DNA of 64,000 bases from assembly GCF_963678635.1 (NCBI RefSeq), contig NC_087063.1, positions 33,826,540 through 33,890,539 of the forward strand, in the 5' to 3' direction. The notes beneath the pieces were generated by a model. That model was not told the origin of the DNA, did no database searches, and saw only the letters and a list, made by a program, of their open reading frames with translations. Source of the DNA: Symsagittifera roscoffensis. Lineage: Eukaryota > Xenacoelomorpha > Acoela > Convolutidae. A program made the translations under genes and the position numbers. Of the stretch, positions 45,201-56,744 are shown piece by piece (position 1 is the stretch's first letter; the number at the start of each line of letters is the position of its first letter).

Positions 45201-46502
45201 AGTCCTCTGTTGCATACAATTCCACACAAGAAAGTTGCATGATAAGCAGTTATTGGATGACTACAAAAAGGTGACATATTTGAGGTAAATATTCTTGATG
45301 AAAAACTTTTTTTAAATTTGTTTCAACCACAAAATCATTTCTATACCCAAACAAAAATGTTTCTGAACAAAACCAAAAAAAAATATTCGACATTAGAAAG
45401 TTATCAGAAAATTCTGGAAAAATAGAGGTTCCCGTACTTTAAGTTAAAACTTATCCTCCTGTTTTAAGCCTGCTCGCACGCTTTATTTGCTCAAATTTTG
45501 ACAAAAAAGTCAAACCGGTTTTTCTCGACAGTATGACAACTTTTTCGAGTCACAACTTACAGGGCTGTTTTTATGCACATCTCAAACCCTTTCAATATTT
45601 ATCTGTATTACATGATTTGCGTGAAATTTAATTTAAAAACCAAAACCAAACACAAAACAAAGTTTTTGTTCACTTTCAGTTGTCGGAACAACAAAGATTT
45701 TCTCTGAGGCGTCAGTTTTGCTAAAAGTAATTGCACTGCCCAGCCTTTAAACTTGACACTGTGCAGGCTGTGTGACTTAAACTTTTAGTTCAAAAGAAAA
45801 ACTTCCTAAAGCATAATAAATTTTCAAAAAAAATTTCAAATTGTTGGTGCTTAAATAACAGAATCATACTGACTACCAAGCATTAAGCGAGGTTTTTAAA
45901 TTTTTTCTTCGAACCGTTCAATGCACTGCAATTTATAGGTTTCTGATACGTGGAAACAGAATAAATTGAAACCGGTCAGTTTTGGGGCATATTTTTGGTC
46001 ATTTAATCATATATTTATTCGAAATTTGTGTTGACTGACTTTTAAACAAAATTCGTTTCGATTTCAGGACAGTACTGGGTACTAAAAATATGGTTTTAGG
46101 GGTTTGACATAGAACTTTGCGAAATTATTTCTACAGCGTTGTATCTACAATGAACATTATGTTCTATCTGAACATAGAACGAAGAGCGATGGACAGTATT
46201 CAAATACAACCTTGAAAGAAAAACAATTTCAAAATTTTTATTTCAATAATGTATAAATTTATCAAAAAGAATTTAAAAATATTAATTTGAAAAGAATCAT
46301 GTTATGAAATCTGCCCATTTGAAATAATTAGTACAATCTTATTTGATTAATTGTTAATTTTCCCCAGAAAAAAAGATAATGCGGAGACGTGCAGTCATCC
46401 TTATTTGGTCAATTCAGAGTTACGTATCTGAATTACGTAACACATCATGGGGTAAATTTCCCGTTCATTTCAGTTTTTATCCTTATTTCATGTCCTCCTT
46501 GG
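45201..46502. other. AT-rich intergenic sequence
   Basis: No gene, RNA or clear repeat seen between the family B repeat and the 3' end of the host gene. Confidence 0.5.
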
Positions 46503-46730
46503 TCAGCTTGGGGATGGGATCATAGCGGCAGCGGCAATGGCGGTGGTGTTAGGTGTTGTTTGGCGTTGGTGTGTGGCGGCGGGTGATTTATAGGACTGTG
46601 GACGGAGTAAACATGTCGGATGTAAGTGGTCCAAAGAGGGGGTTGGGTCGCTGGAAATAATCCCAAAGGCTTTCAGTCTGTTAATTAGAACCCTCTCTTT
46701 GGGGCGAATTTGAGCCCGCTTTTTCATTAT
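46503..46730 (-). CDS. Host gene, predicted last exon
   Basis: A polypyrimidine tract (CTCTTCCTCTTTACCCGTTCAG) ends at AG 46732-46731, and the exon starts at 46730. It is open for 75 codons to a stop at 46503. Its phase (0) matches the donor of the previous exon. The product begins with a basic stretch (IMKKRAQIRPKERVL) and ends Thr/Pro/Ala-rich. Function not recognised. Confidence 0.5.
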   Translation of the reverse strand: MMKKRAQIRPKERVLINRLKAFGIISSDPTPSLDHLHPTCLLRPQSYKSPAATHQRQTTPNTTAIAAAAMIPSPS

Positions 46731-47002
46731 CTGAACGGGTAAAGAGGAAGAGGTATCCACGATACGACACATAGGTAAAGCGCCACGTGTGTAAGGGTGC
46801 TTATCAAATTTAACAGCCTTTCATTCATGCTAAATGATGTGGGCTCTTTACCCCTTTCACTGGTAGAAATGCAATTTCGCTCAAGAAGTCTCGCTCGCGA
46901 TAAGGGTCCGCGCACACAATGCAGACAGTCGTAATTAGATTTACACCCCACAACAATCCCCCCTATCTTTCCCTCTCCCACCTCACGTGAACAGAGATTC
47001 TC

Positions 47003-47045
47003 ATGCTGCTGCTGCTGCTGCGGCTGCTGCTGCTGCTTTTGCTGT
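47003..47045. repeat. CTG/CAG triplet tract
   Basis: An interrupted run of about fourteen triplets, CTG on the plus strand and CAG on the minus strand. It lies in the predicted last intron of the host gene. If that intron is not spliced, it would encode Gln-rich sequence in the minus-strand frame. Confidence 0.85.
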
Positions 47046-47209
47046 AAATAATGTAAACAGTTTTCATCAAGTGAAAGGTCGCGTGAAAACAAGTAGGCAC
47101 TCAATTGGTCCCCAGAGGAATTTGAAACCACCGTTCCAGCATCCCTCCAACCCCCGTAGAAGGGCCAGAGGTTATTGTCATAAAACAATGCTATCATCAG
47201 CCCTCTCAC

Positions 47210-47496
47210 TGTTTCCAAACTAGCCAGTACGATTGATGATTGCTGCGGCGAAATGGCAGCATTACTGGTTACTCTCCGGATTAGCGTGACAATAGGCGAT
47301 GAGGATCTTTTCCTTCGTGAGGAGGGCCATATCCAAGAATCTGCTCGCAGGGGTGGGGCGTTTCTCCGACTGTGAAGTGTTGTCGGGAGCTGTTGCAGGT
47401 CTAATTGTGTCTGCAGCATAGAGTCGAGAGAAGAGTTTTGATATGGATTGTAACACATATTTTGGTCATTGCTATAGAAATCTATTTCATCCACGC
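47210..47496 (-). CDS. Host gene, predicted internal exon
   Basis: The acceptor TTTTTTCAG ends at 47497, and the donor ACA|GTGAG follows 47210. The exon has 287 bp: two bases complete the codon split from the previous exon, then 95 codons end in phase 0. The product starts VDEIDFYSND, has a Leu/Gln-rich segment, then a basic SSRRKRSSSP stretch that could be a nuclear signal or kinase site. The open frame continues past the donor to 46727, so intron retention is an alternative. No family recognised. Confidence 0.5.
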
Positions 47497-47827
47497 CTGA
47501 AAAAACAGAAGCACGAATTGAATAGTATTTTCATCACTGTTTTGGGGAGGAAACAATTTTTAATTGATCTCAAACAAACATATCTGATTTGATAATAACG
47601 AAGCTGTAGCTAAATTTATCTAATTAAACAGACCGCCTCTTTTAATCGATAAAAATAGGCCAAGAAAAGCACATCGTGAAAACAAGGCTGGCGACAAGCT
47701 AAGGAGCCTCTTTCTATACAAGGGAAGTAAGAAACCAAGACATTTATGAAGTAAAGCAATACGTTTCATGCCAGCTGAAAGACTTCTGTTTTTTTTCACA
47801 TTAAGAGAATATTTTGAAGCAACCTAC

Positions 47828-48254
47828 CAGTTACAGGGGGGCATTCGAATACAGGTCGACCCCCACTGGCCAAAGAGGGGTTAAGAAAAGGACAAAGCAG
47901 CTCCACTCTGTGACACAGTGTGTTGCAGGGCTTCCCCATTCCACCCCTCCCCCTCTCTTTTATCCCATTCACGTTTTTATCCCCCCGACTTCCCCTTTCA
48001 GTATCCGTCGTAGCACCTATGACGTCAGCAGATTTGGTCCTCGATACTTGTTGCGTTGTTCGGACCCCTTCATTATCACTCTCCCTTTTCTCGTCCAAAA
48101 AAGACGAAGAGTGAACGTTTTGGTCACGTGACTGATCGGAAGAAGGCGCGAGGGGTGAAGTTGAAGAGAGGTTTAGGATGCTGGATGAAATCGGATTTAG
48201 TAGCTCCTCCGGAGGTCTAACTGAGGTTCCACATATCCATTGTCTGTACACCAC
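47828..48254 (-). CDS. Host gene, first visible exon
   Basis: The acceptor ATTTAG ends at 48255 and the donor ACTG|GTAGGT begins at 47827. It gives 142 codons plus one base, and the next exon restores the frame across a 331 bp intron. The product begins VVYRQWICGTSVRPPEELL and is then Ser-, Thr- and Asp-rich, so it looks mostly disordered. Earlier exons must lie above 48260, but none was identified. A near-identical copy of 47917-48249 sits at 50286-50617. A TGACGTCA site lies within the exon at 48020. Confidence 0.55.
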
Positions 48255-49410
48255 CTAAATCAAACAAAACCAGAGTTTTAGATCAGTTGTTCAAAGTTCA
48301 AATGAAACGATAAAATAATAAAATATTGCTGTTTTTTTTCCATATTCATCCTAGAGTGTTGTTTCTCTATCATTTAAAAATCACTTATTTTATGACCTTT
48401 AAATGAAAGTTCTTTTTAATCGTTCATCTGTATCAGTCTTTCACTTTCAATCTGTTGATGGATTAAATTTATGGCCGAGATTCAAATTAGTATTGAAATT
48501 TTCCAAATTGGGCCGACGATAGCTAATGGCAAACCTTAAATCTTAGATTTTTTGTGGTTTTGCTAATCTTTTTACATGAGAATAAGTATCAACTGCTATA
48601 GCATAGGCTGGTCAGATTCTACGAGAGCACAACAGACGTTTACTTCAATTAGCACTGGCGAAGCGAGTTAATTTGGTATGCGATGCTGTTTTGAAGGTAG
48701 AATAGCTTCAATCCATTACCCAAATTGATCCCGTACTTTGTAGACCCAATATATAATTATCCCTTCACTGCCGCACAGGAATTTGAGTTAAATTGGATAA
48801 ATTTTTACAGGTCTAGCCAACAGATTTGCTTCCCAATAAAACATATTTTGCACCGGCCGGCCATCCGGTCGACCGGATCGGTGTGATTTATTTGCTGCGC
48901 CTGGTAGCATTTAAAGTCGCGGCCTTAACTTCATGAAAGGCTAAACTTCTTTTGATGCGTTGCCTGTAATTACCGCACTGCGTTTACTAGTCCCTTTGAT
49001 GAGATGGAGCCATGTTCGTTAGCTGCAGCACAAGTAAGCTCAAAGCAGTTTAAAAAGCAAAAAACTCAAGTTGAACTGTGGAAAAAGCGGAAGTGACTAG
49101 CAGAAACAAAAAGACAGAAAGAAAAAGTTGACTGTAGCTTAAAAACTTTCTGACGTTGCAAAGAATTAAGAGATGCATCATTTCCTGTTTTTGCACATTT
49201 ACCTATATTTCGAATGAATCAGTTTTCTGTTTTTTGGACAATGTAGGAGGTGGAGCAAATGCCATGTTAGAACTATTGTTGCGTAGTCTTTATTGTAGCG
49301 CGGGTATCATTATTTTAATTTAAAACACCTCTCAGCTAGCTAGATTGACAAGCTAGAATATTTGGTTCTTCGAATTATTTCAAAAAAAATCAAAAAGGCA
49401 ATTTAGATAG
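48255..49410. other. Upstream intron or flank of the host gene
   Basis: No further exon could be assigned. A GC-rich patch at 48853-48920 contains the palindrome CCGGTCGACCGG. Otherwise the sequence is AT-rich and unremarkable. Confidence 0.4.
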
Positions 49411-49880
49411 AACAAGACTGCTCGTATATCAGGGCAAAGCCCTGAATGTTCCGATTGTCGAAAACTTATATATTTTGGACAATATCAAAGTGTGAAATTT
49501 TGAGTCGTGCTAAGTTAATACGACCAATTAGCTAGCCTCAATTCGATTTGGAACGATTTTGTTGCGCGGGATAAATCGCCACGCATAAATAATTCGGGTT
49601 ACGCTCACAGCATTATGAATAAACTCTTGAAAAGCGCATAATATAGTTCAGAACATGGCAAATTTGGCAAGTTTCAAACCCCCATAACTTTACAAAAAAT
49701 AATCGGAGATGAAACAATTTTTTACATTTGATATCTTCATTGTCAGATTCTTCAAAAAGTCGATATCTTCAATGGGGTATAAAAAATTTTGTTGAAATTT
49801 ATTATTTCGACCAATGAAAATTTACTGAATAAAGAACCATACCGAGCATAAATTTTTCCTTTTCTTCGAAAGTCGGAACA
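49411..49880 (-). mobile_element. Helentron-like element, family A, unit of a head-to-tail array
   Basis: It begins AACAAGACTGCTCGTATATC with hairpin CAGGGCAAAGCCCTG and ends CGAAAGTCGGAACA, followed immediately by the next unit's CAAGACTGCTCG. There is no spacer between units, which is expected from rolling-circle multimers. Confidence 0.6.
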
Positions 49881-50285
49881 ACAAGACTGCTCGTATCAGA
49901 GCAATGCTTTGAATGTTCGGACTGCCATTTAATTTGTCTCTAATAGTATTTGATAAATCAAGGAATTGGCCAAACTATGAATTTTAGACTGATCATATTA
50001 AAAATTAAGTGTTACAATTTGAGTCGTACATGGAATTTAAAAAACCAATTAGCTGCCTCGATTCAATTTAGAACGATTTCTGAGAACGGTATAACTCGCC
50101 ACACGTCGTAATTCTAAAACGAGCAGTTTAAAGACAAGCCTAGCAGCGCACCTGGCTGTTCACTTGCAGATCAAAAAATCGGTCCCCAAGGGACCAAAGT
50201 TTTGTAAAATTGGTCTGAATAAAAAAAACCACCCCGAGCATATGTATTCCTCGCTTTCTTGGAAACCCGAACAAAAACGTTCGAA
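49881..50285 (-). mobile_element. Helentron-like element, family A, unit adjoining captured exon
   Basis: It is closely similar to 50618-51031 along its length, ending with the same CCCGAACAAAAACGTTCGAA. The captured host exon fragment starts directly after this point at 50286. Confidence 0.65.
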
Positions 50286-50617
50286 AGTGTGTTGCAGGGC
50301 TTCCCCATTCCACCCCTCCCCCTCTTTTTTATCCCATTCCCGTTTTTATCCCCCGACTTCCCCTTTTAGTATCCGTCGTAGCACCTATGACGTCAGCAGA
50401 TTTGGTCCTCGATACTTGTTGCGTTGTTCGGAACCCTTCATTATCACTCTCCCTTTTCTCGTCCAAAAAAGACGAAGAGTGAACGTTTTGGTCATGTGAC
50501 TGATTGGAAGAAGGCGCGAGGGGTGAAGTTGAAAAGAGGTTTAGGATGCTGGATGAAATCGGATTTAGTAGCTCCTCCGGAGGTCTAACTGAGGTGCCAC
50601 ATATCCATTGTCTGTAC
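50286..50617 (-). pseudogene. Captured fragment of the host gene exon
   Basis: 332 bp matches 47917-48249 of the host exon at about 97% by eye, in the same orientation. It stops inside the exon on both sides, so it is a genomic fragment rather than a spliced retrocopy. A one-base difference in a run of C shifts the frame near the end, and about five residues differ. The minus-strand frame now begins in element sequence (MLFRLS) and runs into the exon, so a chimeric peptide is possible. It is bounded on both sides by family A sequence. Confidence 0.85.
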
Positions 50618-51031
50618 GAAAGTCGGAACAACAAGACTGCTCGTATCAGAGCAATGCTTTGAATGTTCGGACTGCCATTTAATTTGTCTTTAATAGTTTT
50701 TGATAAAACAAGTGTTGGCCAAACTATGAATTTTAGACTGATAATAAAAATTAAGTGTTAGAATTTGAGTCGTATATGGATTTTAAAAAACCAGTTATCT
50801 GCCTCGATTCAATTTAGAACGATTTTTGAGAACGGTATAACTCGCCACACGTCGTAATTCTAAAACGAGCAGTTTAGAGACAAGCCTAGCAGCGCACCTG
50901 GTTGTTCACTTGCAGATCAAAAAATCTGTTCCCAAAGGGACCAAAGTTTTGTAAAATTGGTTTGAAAAAAAAAACCACCCCGAGCATATGTACTCCTCGC
51001 TTTCTTGGAAACCCGAACAAAAACGTTCGAA
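50618..51031 (-). mobile_element. Helentron-like element, family A, second unit adjoining captured exon
   Basis: It starts GAAAGTCGGAACAACAAGAC directly after the captured exon and ends CCCGAACAAAAACGTTCGAA. The TAC at the exon end overlaps the terminal palindrome (GTACGAAAGT) of the element. Confidence 0.65.
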
Positions 51032-51469
51032 TCAACTTAACAATCTCCTTCTTCAAAAAATAAGAGGAGATTCTTAAGCAGACGTTTCAACCAATCAGAA
51101 TGCAGGCAAGTTAAAATTCCCGAAAACAAAGAAGCTTCAAATTGCAACCAAGAGCTTATATACTCAAAAAAAAAATTGCCCTGAGTGTTCGACAATAATT
51201 ACTATTTTTATTTAGAGGGGCAGAAATTCTTTAATAGGCACCACGGGGGGGGGGGGTAGGGTTGGTTTTTAAGTAGATCTAAATCATCTTGTTGTTATAA
51301 AGCTTGTCAAAAAAGCATACCATATGTAACTAAGTTTTTTGTTCACTTCAATATTCAATTATAAGCTTCATTTGAGAAACTTTTTCACCCAAAAGTATCC
51401 TAATAATCCTGTAAAATAACACACAATAAAAGCTTGCAGATTAAAGAATTTTTTTTGTATACTATTTTA

Positions 51470-51949
51470 CTCTTGAGTAGATTCTTGGGAATGTACTCAA
51501 ACTATCTCCATTGAATCTGATTTCATTATTGATGTTCCTGAGGTTTTTTCCAGACAAGATTTGATGTTTTAACAAGCATCTTTTGTCAGAATTTTCTCGT
51601 AACCTTTGAAAGGCATTAATGCCCAGCGCTAAAAAAAAAGAAATTTCACACGAGTATTTATTCTTAAGTTATGGAGGATCAAATTTGGGTCCGGCTTGAC
51701 AACTATAATTCAAATTGGGATGATTAACGCGCCAAATTTTTCGTCCTAACGCGCAAGCGATAAATTAAATCATTCCAAATTAAATAGAGGCACGCAATGT
51801 GCTCGTACTCATAGGTAGCATTTACACGGCGTCTGGGAATAAAAAATTTTCGGAAAAAAAAACAAAGTTGAAACGATAAGTTTTTTTCATCGACCTTAAA
51901 AGGCAGTCAGAAAATTCGGGGCTCTGTCCTAATACAAAGTTTTTGTTCT
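51470..51949 (+). mobile_element. Helentron-like element, family A, diverged
   Basis: Worn copy with recognisable internal blocks (CCAGACAAGATTTGATGTTTT, GATTAACGCGCCAAAT) and a decayed terminal hairpin (CGGGGCTCTGTCCTAATAC). A G-run of 13 and a GGATCT-like inverted end lie just upstream (51244-51285). Confidence 0.4.
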
Positions 51950-52470
51950 ATTTATGAACGTTCTAATTGTATTTTTAGGCTAAATGTGACTTTCTCACTA
52001 ATAATATTTTATGAAACATATCACCGTATCTGAAAAAAAGTGATACACAAGTGCAAATTTTCCTGCAAAGTTAAATAAAACTGTCATTTTTAATAGTTCA
52101 TATTGATTGCGCCCAAGCTTTTTTAGTGAAAAATGTTGACATTTTTTCTCAGAACAACGTGTCTCTGATACAAAACTGTCAAGTTTCCATCTGCCAGTAG
52201 AGATCTTTTCAATATTCCGTCAACAGCAATCTTATAATAAGGATGAAGTTAAGAATGAAGTTAAGGAATAATCATGAAGAATAAAGGATTGCTGATCGCA
52301 AATCAGATCACTGATTGGTTGTTCAAACTGCCTTTCATGAACGTTTTTTTGGAGATTCAACTAGTAGAATTATGACATTTGCGACAATCTTTGAACCGGA
52401 CAGAAGCTTTTTCTTTTAAGCGATGCGCATTTCATGATTTCAAACGGCAGCGCTGAAATACCCAAGTGTC

Positions 52471-52915
52471 AACAAGTCTTCTCGTATATCAGGACAAAGC
52501 CACGAAAGTTCCGATTGACCTCTAGTCTCCAATAGTTTTTGGTGAGGACAATTTTGGTAAAGTTGAAAACTTTAATAGCCAATGCCAAACATGACTCCTC
52601 AAAATTTGGGTTGTACAGGGTAACAAAACGTCTAAATAGCTTGATTTTAAATTGAAAAAAGTTTGCGAGGGGTTGCATAATTCCTGCTAAACTGTTAGCC
52701 TCATAGTTATAGTCTTCAAAGTGTTGAACGAGCAGTTTATGTAGATCAAACGCGAAATTAGGACCGTGCGGGAATTCAAACTTGAGAGGTTGCAAACGGA
52801 AGAATACAGGCTTAATCGCTACTCCATAACTTTCTTTTAGAAATTGGTCTGAATAAAAAAGACCACCGCAAACATGTATAAAACTCCTCATTTTGTTTGA
52901 AAGTAGCAACGAGAA
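52471..52915 (-). mobile_element. Helentron-like element, family A
   Basis: It begins AACAAGTCTTCTCGTATATC and ends near a degenerate TTTGAAAGTAGCAACGAGAA, directly followed by the hairpin end of another unit at about 52920. The minus-strand frame 52930-52469 over it is an accident of the repeat. Confidence 0.5.
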
Positions 52916-52917
52916 CC

Positions 52918-53592
52918 AGCAGTATAACAAGGCAAAGCCCTGAAGAATCGGACTGCCCTTAAACTAGTCTCGAGATAAATAATTCGGATTGCGTTTTCCG
53001 CATCATTTCGCATCAAAGCGCACATAGTGCTTTTATGAGCCAAGAATATGGCCGAATCGGCGTTTTTCAAACCATTAGAACTTTAGCAAAAATGATCGCG
53101 AGGTAAAAAAAAAACATCATTTGAAATCAAGGGTCGCCATACAATTTACGATTCATGAAAATGATTCGTTGAAGTCTATGGATCTTGTTAACTATCCCCC
53201 TCCCCTAGTTTGATTTTCAGAAATTCAACTTTGGCTGCCACAATATCAATAGCTTGAAACAATTTTCAGAAAATATATTTAATTGAAACTTATTATATAG
53301 GTATTATATAAATAGTGAGTAATACAAATACGAACGCGCGAAAATGAAAACCCAATTAATGTTTGACAGTTTTGAAATGCTGAAATGAATATTTTATACA
53401 GAAATGCGGGTTGTCGAAAATAATACATGCATAGGGGAGGGAAATAGTTAACAACGTCCAAAAAGGGGGAAAATAGTTAACAAGATCCAAGTCTTATATT
53501 GCAACCGCGAAATTTGTCTGAATAAAAACAACTATCACTAAATACTACTAAAATAAAACTCCGTCACTTTCTTTGAAAGTCGGACAAAAATT
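52918..53592 (-). mobile_element. Helentron-like element, family A, with nested MITE
   Basis: It runs from AACAAGGCAAAGCCCTGAAG to CTTTGAAAGTCGGACAAAA and is interrupted by a 309 bp MITE at 53180-53488. It is head-to-tail with the previous unit. Confidence 0.5.
53180..53488. mobile_element. MITE related to the one at 3827-4025
   Basis: The ends GGATCTTGTTAACTAT and ATAGTTAACAAGATCC are perfect inverted repeats. The flanks AAGTCTAT and AAGTCTTA look like an imperfect 8 bp target-site duplication. The right end is partly duplicated (an ATAGTTAACAACGTCC version just inside it). Confidence 0.7.
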
Positions 53593-53737
53593 TAGCATTG
53601 TCACACAAAATTGTATTCAAAACTGTTGTTTTGGTTGTCAAACTGAAAATGAAAACGGCAAAAAAGTTTCATCAACCAGTTTTGAGATACATCTGATATA
53701 AAACATGATCTAAAATCGCTGTGTACAAAAACTAAAC

Positions 53738-54232
53738 AGACTGTTCAAAGCCCTGAATGTTCCGATTGCCTTTTAAAATCTATCGAGCAGTAATGCCATA
53801 AAAAAAGTAAAAGTTATAAAAATCAAATATATATTTTTCAATTTGAGATTATTTTTACGCCATATAAAGTACGAAGTGATTGATTTTGCTCCTAGTAACA
53901 AATCAATTACGGCAAATAGCCTGCTTCAACCAATTTGGAACGATTTCTTAGACGGATTAAACCTCCGCTTACGAGTTATTAGCGCAAAATGTAATGCGTG
54001 TTAATTGTCCCAAATTGGCCAAAATGTCAATCTTTAAACCCCCATAACTTTACGAAAAAAGATCAGAGGTAATATATCTTTTCAATTTGAAGCTCAGCAC
54101 AACAATACCTTCTGAATCATATCAAAAAAATTGCGCCAAAAATGGATTGTTAAAAAGTCGAAATTTGTTAAAGAAAAAACCCACCCGAGCACAAATATTC
54201 CGTTACTTTCGTTACGAAAGTCGGAACAACAA
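53738..54232 (-). mobile_element. Helentron-like element, family A, well preserved
   Basis: It ends CGTTACTTTCGTTACGAAAGTCGGAACAACAA in consensus form (two blocks). The start is truncated inside the hairpin (AAAGCCCTGAATGTTCCGAT). It is close to the copy at 56121-56658 in reverse. Confidence 0.6.
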
Positions 54233-56120
54233 GGATAGCCGGTTGCTGTGCAAGTAGCACAGAATGTTCCAACCACATTCTCAAAAAATTATAATTTATA
54301 TTTTTTCAAGTAAAGGTTTTTTCTTGTTCGTCATGTGATGATAGAGCTATACAAACCCGAGTGTTTTAGTGAATTAGGCATAAACGACACACAACTGTTT
54401 TCAAAAAAAAAGAAACAAAAAAGATAAAACAACGTTTCAAGAGGTTTTTCAAAAGTTTTTCACTAGAAATTTTAAAGTTTCTTAACAGAGTACGGCTGAA
54501 TGAGGTTACCAAAACTAAGTTTTGTTTTGGTAAAATCATTAATTTTTAACGAACCTTACTCGCTCGAAAAAAAAATAGACAAAAATCAAAAATTTCAAAC
54601 TGGTTTTTCACGACATTGAAATTTTTTTACACCCCCGAATGCAAAGTACCTCCCCAGTTTTCAAATGGTCGGAACAATTATTTGGTTTTTGCTTTGATTA
54701 CTTTTAAATAAAAACTGTTTCATATGACAATATGGTTTGAATTGCCAGCGTTTTTTGAAATTTATTAACTGATCGAGTTATAGCCAGAAACCGTAATTTA
54801 GCGTAGTTTCGGTGTTGATTCCGGAGGAAAACTAGGTGTTCGGCAACAAAAATGTATTTTGTGCATCAGCTGAATCAGTATTTCCCCGTATTTTTCACAC
54901 AAAAACTGAAAGAATACCCTATTTGTATTTTTATATCCCAACTTTGGGGACATACTGTTACACTTTCGACGTTTTTTGGGTGTTTCGGCTGGGCCAAAAA
55001 ATACGATTCCTGATTATAGCATACCATAACAAATTGTCTTTTTTATTGTCTTAAGTCGTTTTTGGTCGAAGCAAAAATTTGTTGTTGTTTATTTAAATGA
55101 TTTTTTCAACATTTGTTTCAGGTGCCTAAAATTGCGTGCGGAAAATCTTGCGAAATCTAGATCTTTCGTGGCTGATATAGCTTGCTCTAGAAAATGCATC
55201 AAACAAAACATGGTGCTATTTTATCGTCGAGATTTTTCGTCCGAAAAAAATTATGAAATCCCTATCAGTTTTGATCATTTTAGAAACATCAATATAACGT
55301 CTTCAAAATTAATGTAGATGAATCGACAAATTTTTTTTTATTATTACAGCTCCAATTTTTGTGAAGGGGTCAAGTTAATAAGGCACATCGGTAACAAAAC
55401 AAAATATGTTTACCGCCCTTGTCTCTAAAAACATGATTTTTAAATTGAAAGAGAAAATAATGATTGTTTGAGGAAAACTGAGTTCTGAAAAGAACAACAG
55501 AATTTGGGTCATCAAGCAACAATCAGTGTTCGAAAACAACCGCCGTATCTCCGATTTATGACAAAGCTCTTTTTATCGTGGGTGAACGATGGGGGTGTAG
55601 ACTTCTAACCAAAAAGAAAAAACTGGATCACTCGGTTGTTTCTTTGCTTCTATAACACCATAAATAACTCAAATAATTCTTCATCTAAAAGAGAAGTGAC
55701 TTCACAATTAGGTTTAGTGTCGTCTTTTGGGACTAGGAATGTGTATATTTATCTATACATCTTTCTACTTCACAAATTTTTGTGAAGGCTGAAAAAAACT
55801 AATTACGTCATTGGAGATAACAAACGCGTGACGAAAGACGGAAGCAGAAATTGTGAAATGATTTTATGTTCTTTTCTAAATTAAAAGGGATGACGGCGAT
55901 GTCAACTTGGAAAAATTTGACGTATTTCATTTTCAGTTAATTCTTGCAATGATGAATTAGTAAACAGCGTTCTGTTTCCCATAGTCATATTTCAGCGAAT
56001 TTAAACCTTCCAAACTTCCAAGCAATTATAAACACGCGTAGATCAAAGTGAAGTCCTGACGGTTCCAACTGAAATTTAAGGCTGATTCAAAAATTTTTGT
56101 TGTAATTTGTTTAAAATTTA
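54233..56120. other. AT-rich sequence without supported genes
   Basis: Short open frames (for example 54836-55054 and 55132-55317) have no coding support. No RNA gene or clear repeat seen. Confidence 0.45.
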
Positions 56121-56658
56121 TTGTTCCGACTTTCGATACGAAAGTAACGGAATATTTGTGGTCGGGGTGGGTTTTTTCTTCAGACAAATTTCGACTTTTT
56201 AACTAGCCATTTTTGACGGAATTTTTTAATATCATTCGAAAGGTATTGTTGTCCTGAGCTCAAACTTGAAAAAATATTTTACCTGTGATCATTTTTCGTA
56301 CAGTTATGGGGGTTTAAAAAACGCCATTTCGGCCAATTTGGGACAATTAACGCGCGATCTATTTCGCGCTATTAACGGGTAAGCGGAGATTTAAACCGTC
56401 TTCGAAATCGTTCCAAATTGGTTGAAAAAAGCTTATTTGCCATAATTTATTATTTTACATTCAGCGAAATCTATCTTTTTGTATTTTATATGGCGTGTGG
56501 GGTGATGATTTTCATTAAAAAAAATTCAAATTTTTTGGAATTTTTTTTTTTTCATTTTGTTTTTTTTACATTTAATTTTTTATGTTACTACTGCTCATTA
56601 CAACCTTAAAAGGCAGTCGGAACATTCAGGGCTTCGCCCTGATACAAGCAGTCTTGTT
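56121..56658 (+). mobile_element. Helentron-like element, family A, best complete copy
   Basis: 538 bp. It has TTGTTCCGACTTTCGATACGAA at the left end, written here as start and palindrome ACTTTCG-ATA-CGAAAGT. Near the right end lie AGTCGGAACA (56615-56624), the exact reverse complement of TGTTCCGACT (56122-56131), then the hairpin CAGGGCTTCGCCCTG (56627-56641) and a tail CAGTCTTGTT. Subterminal inverted repeats plus a 3' hairpin with no coding capacity are the features of Helentron-associated elements. Confidence 0.65.
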
Positions 56659-56744
56659 TTTATTTTTTTTTTCCATTCTATCCCCCCTCACGTTCTATGT
56701 TAAGTTTAAACGGATGTATTAGCGACTCGTGTTCTAGTACAGTG

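Noticed and set aside
46727-47494. Single 255-residue minus-strand ORF with a Gln-rich run
   Set aside because: A good donor at 47209 and acceptor at 46731 split it, the downstream exon keeps frame, and the sequence between looks intronic; kept as an alternative only.
47796-48131. Plus-strand frames over the host exon
   Set aside because: They are low-complexity shadows of the minus-strand exon.
52469-52930. 153-codon minus-strand ORF
   Set aside because: It lies entirely in a Helentron-like repeat unit and is not open in other copies.
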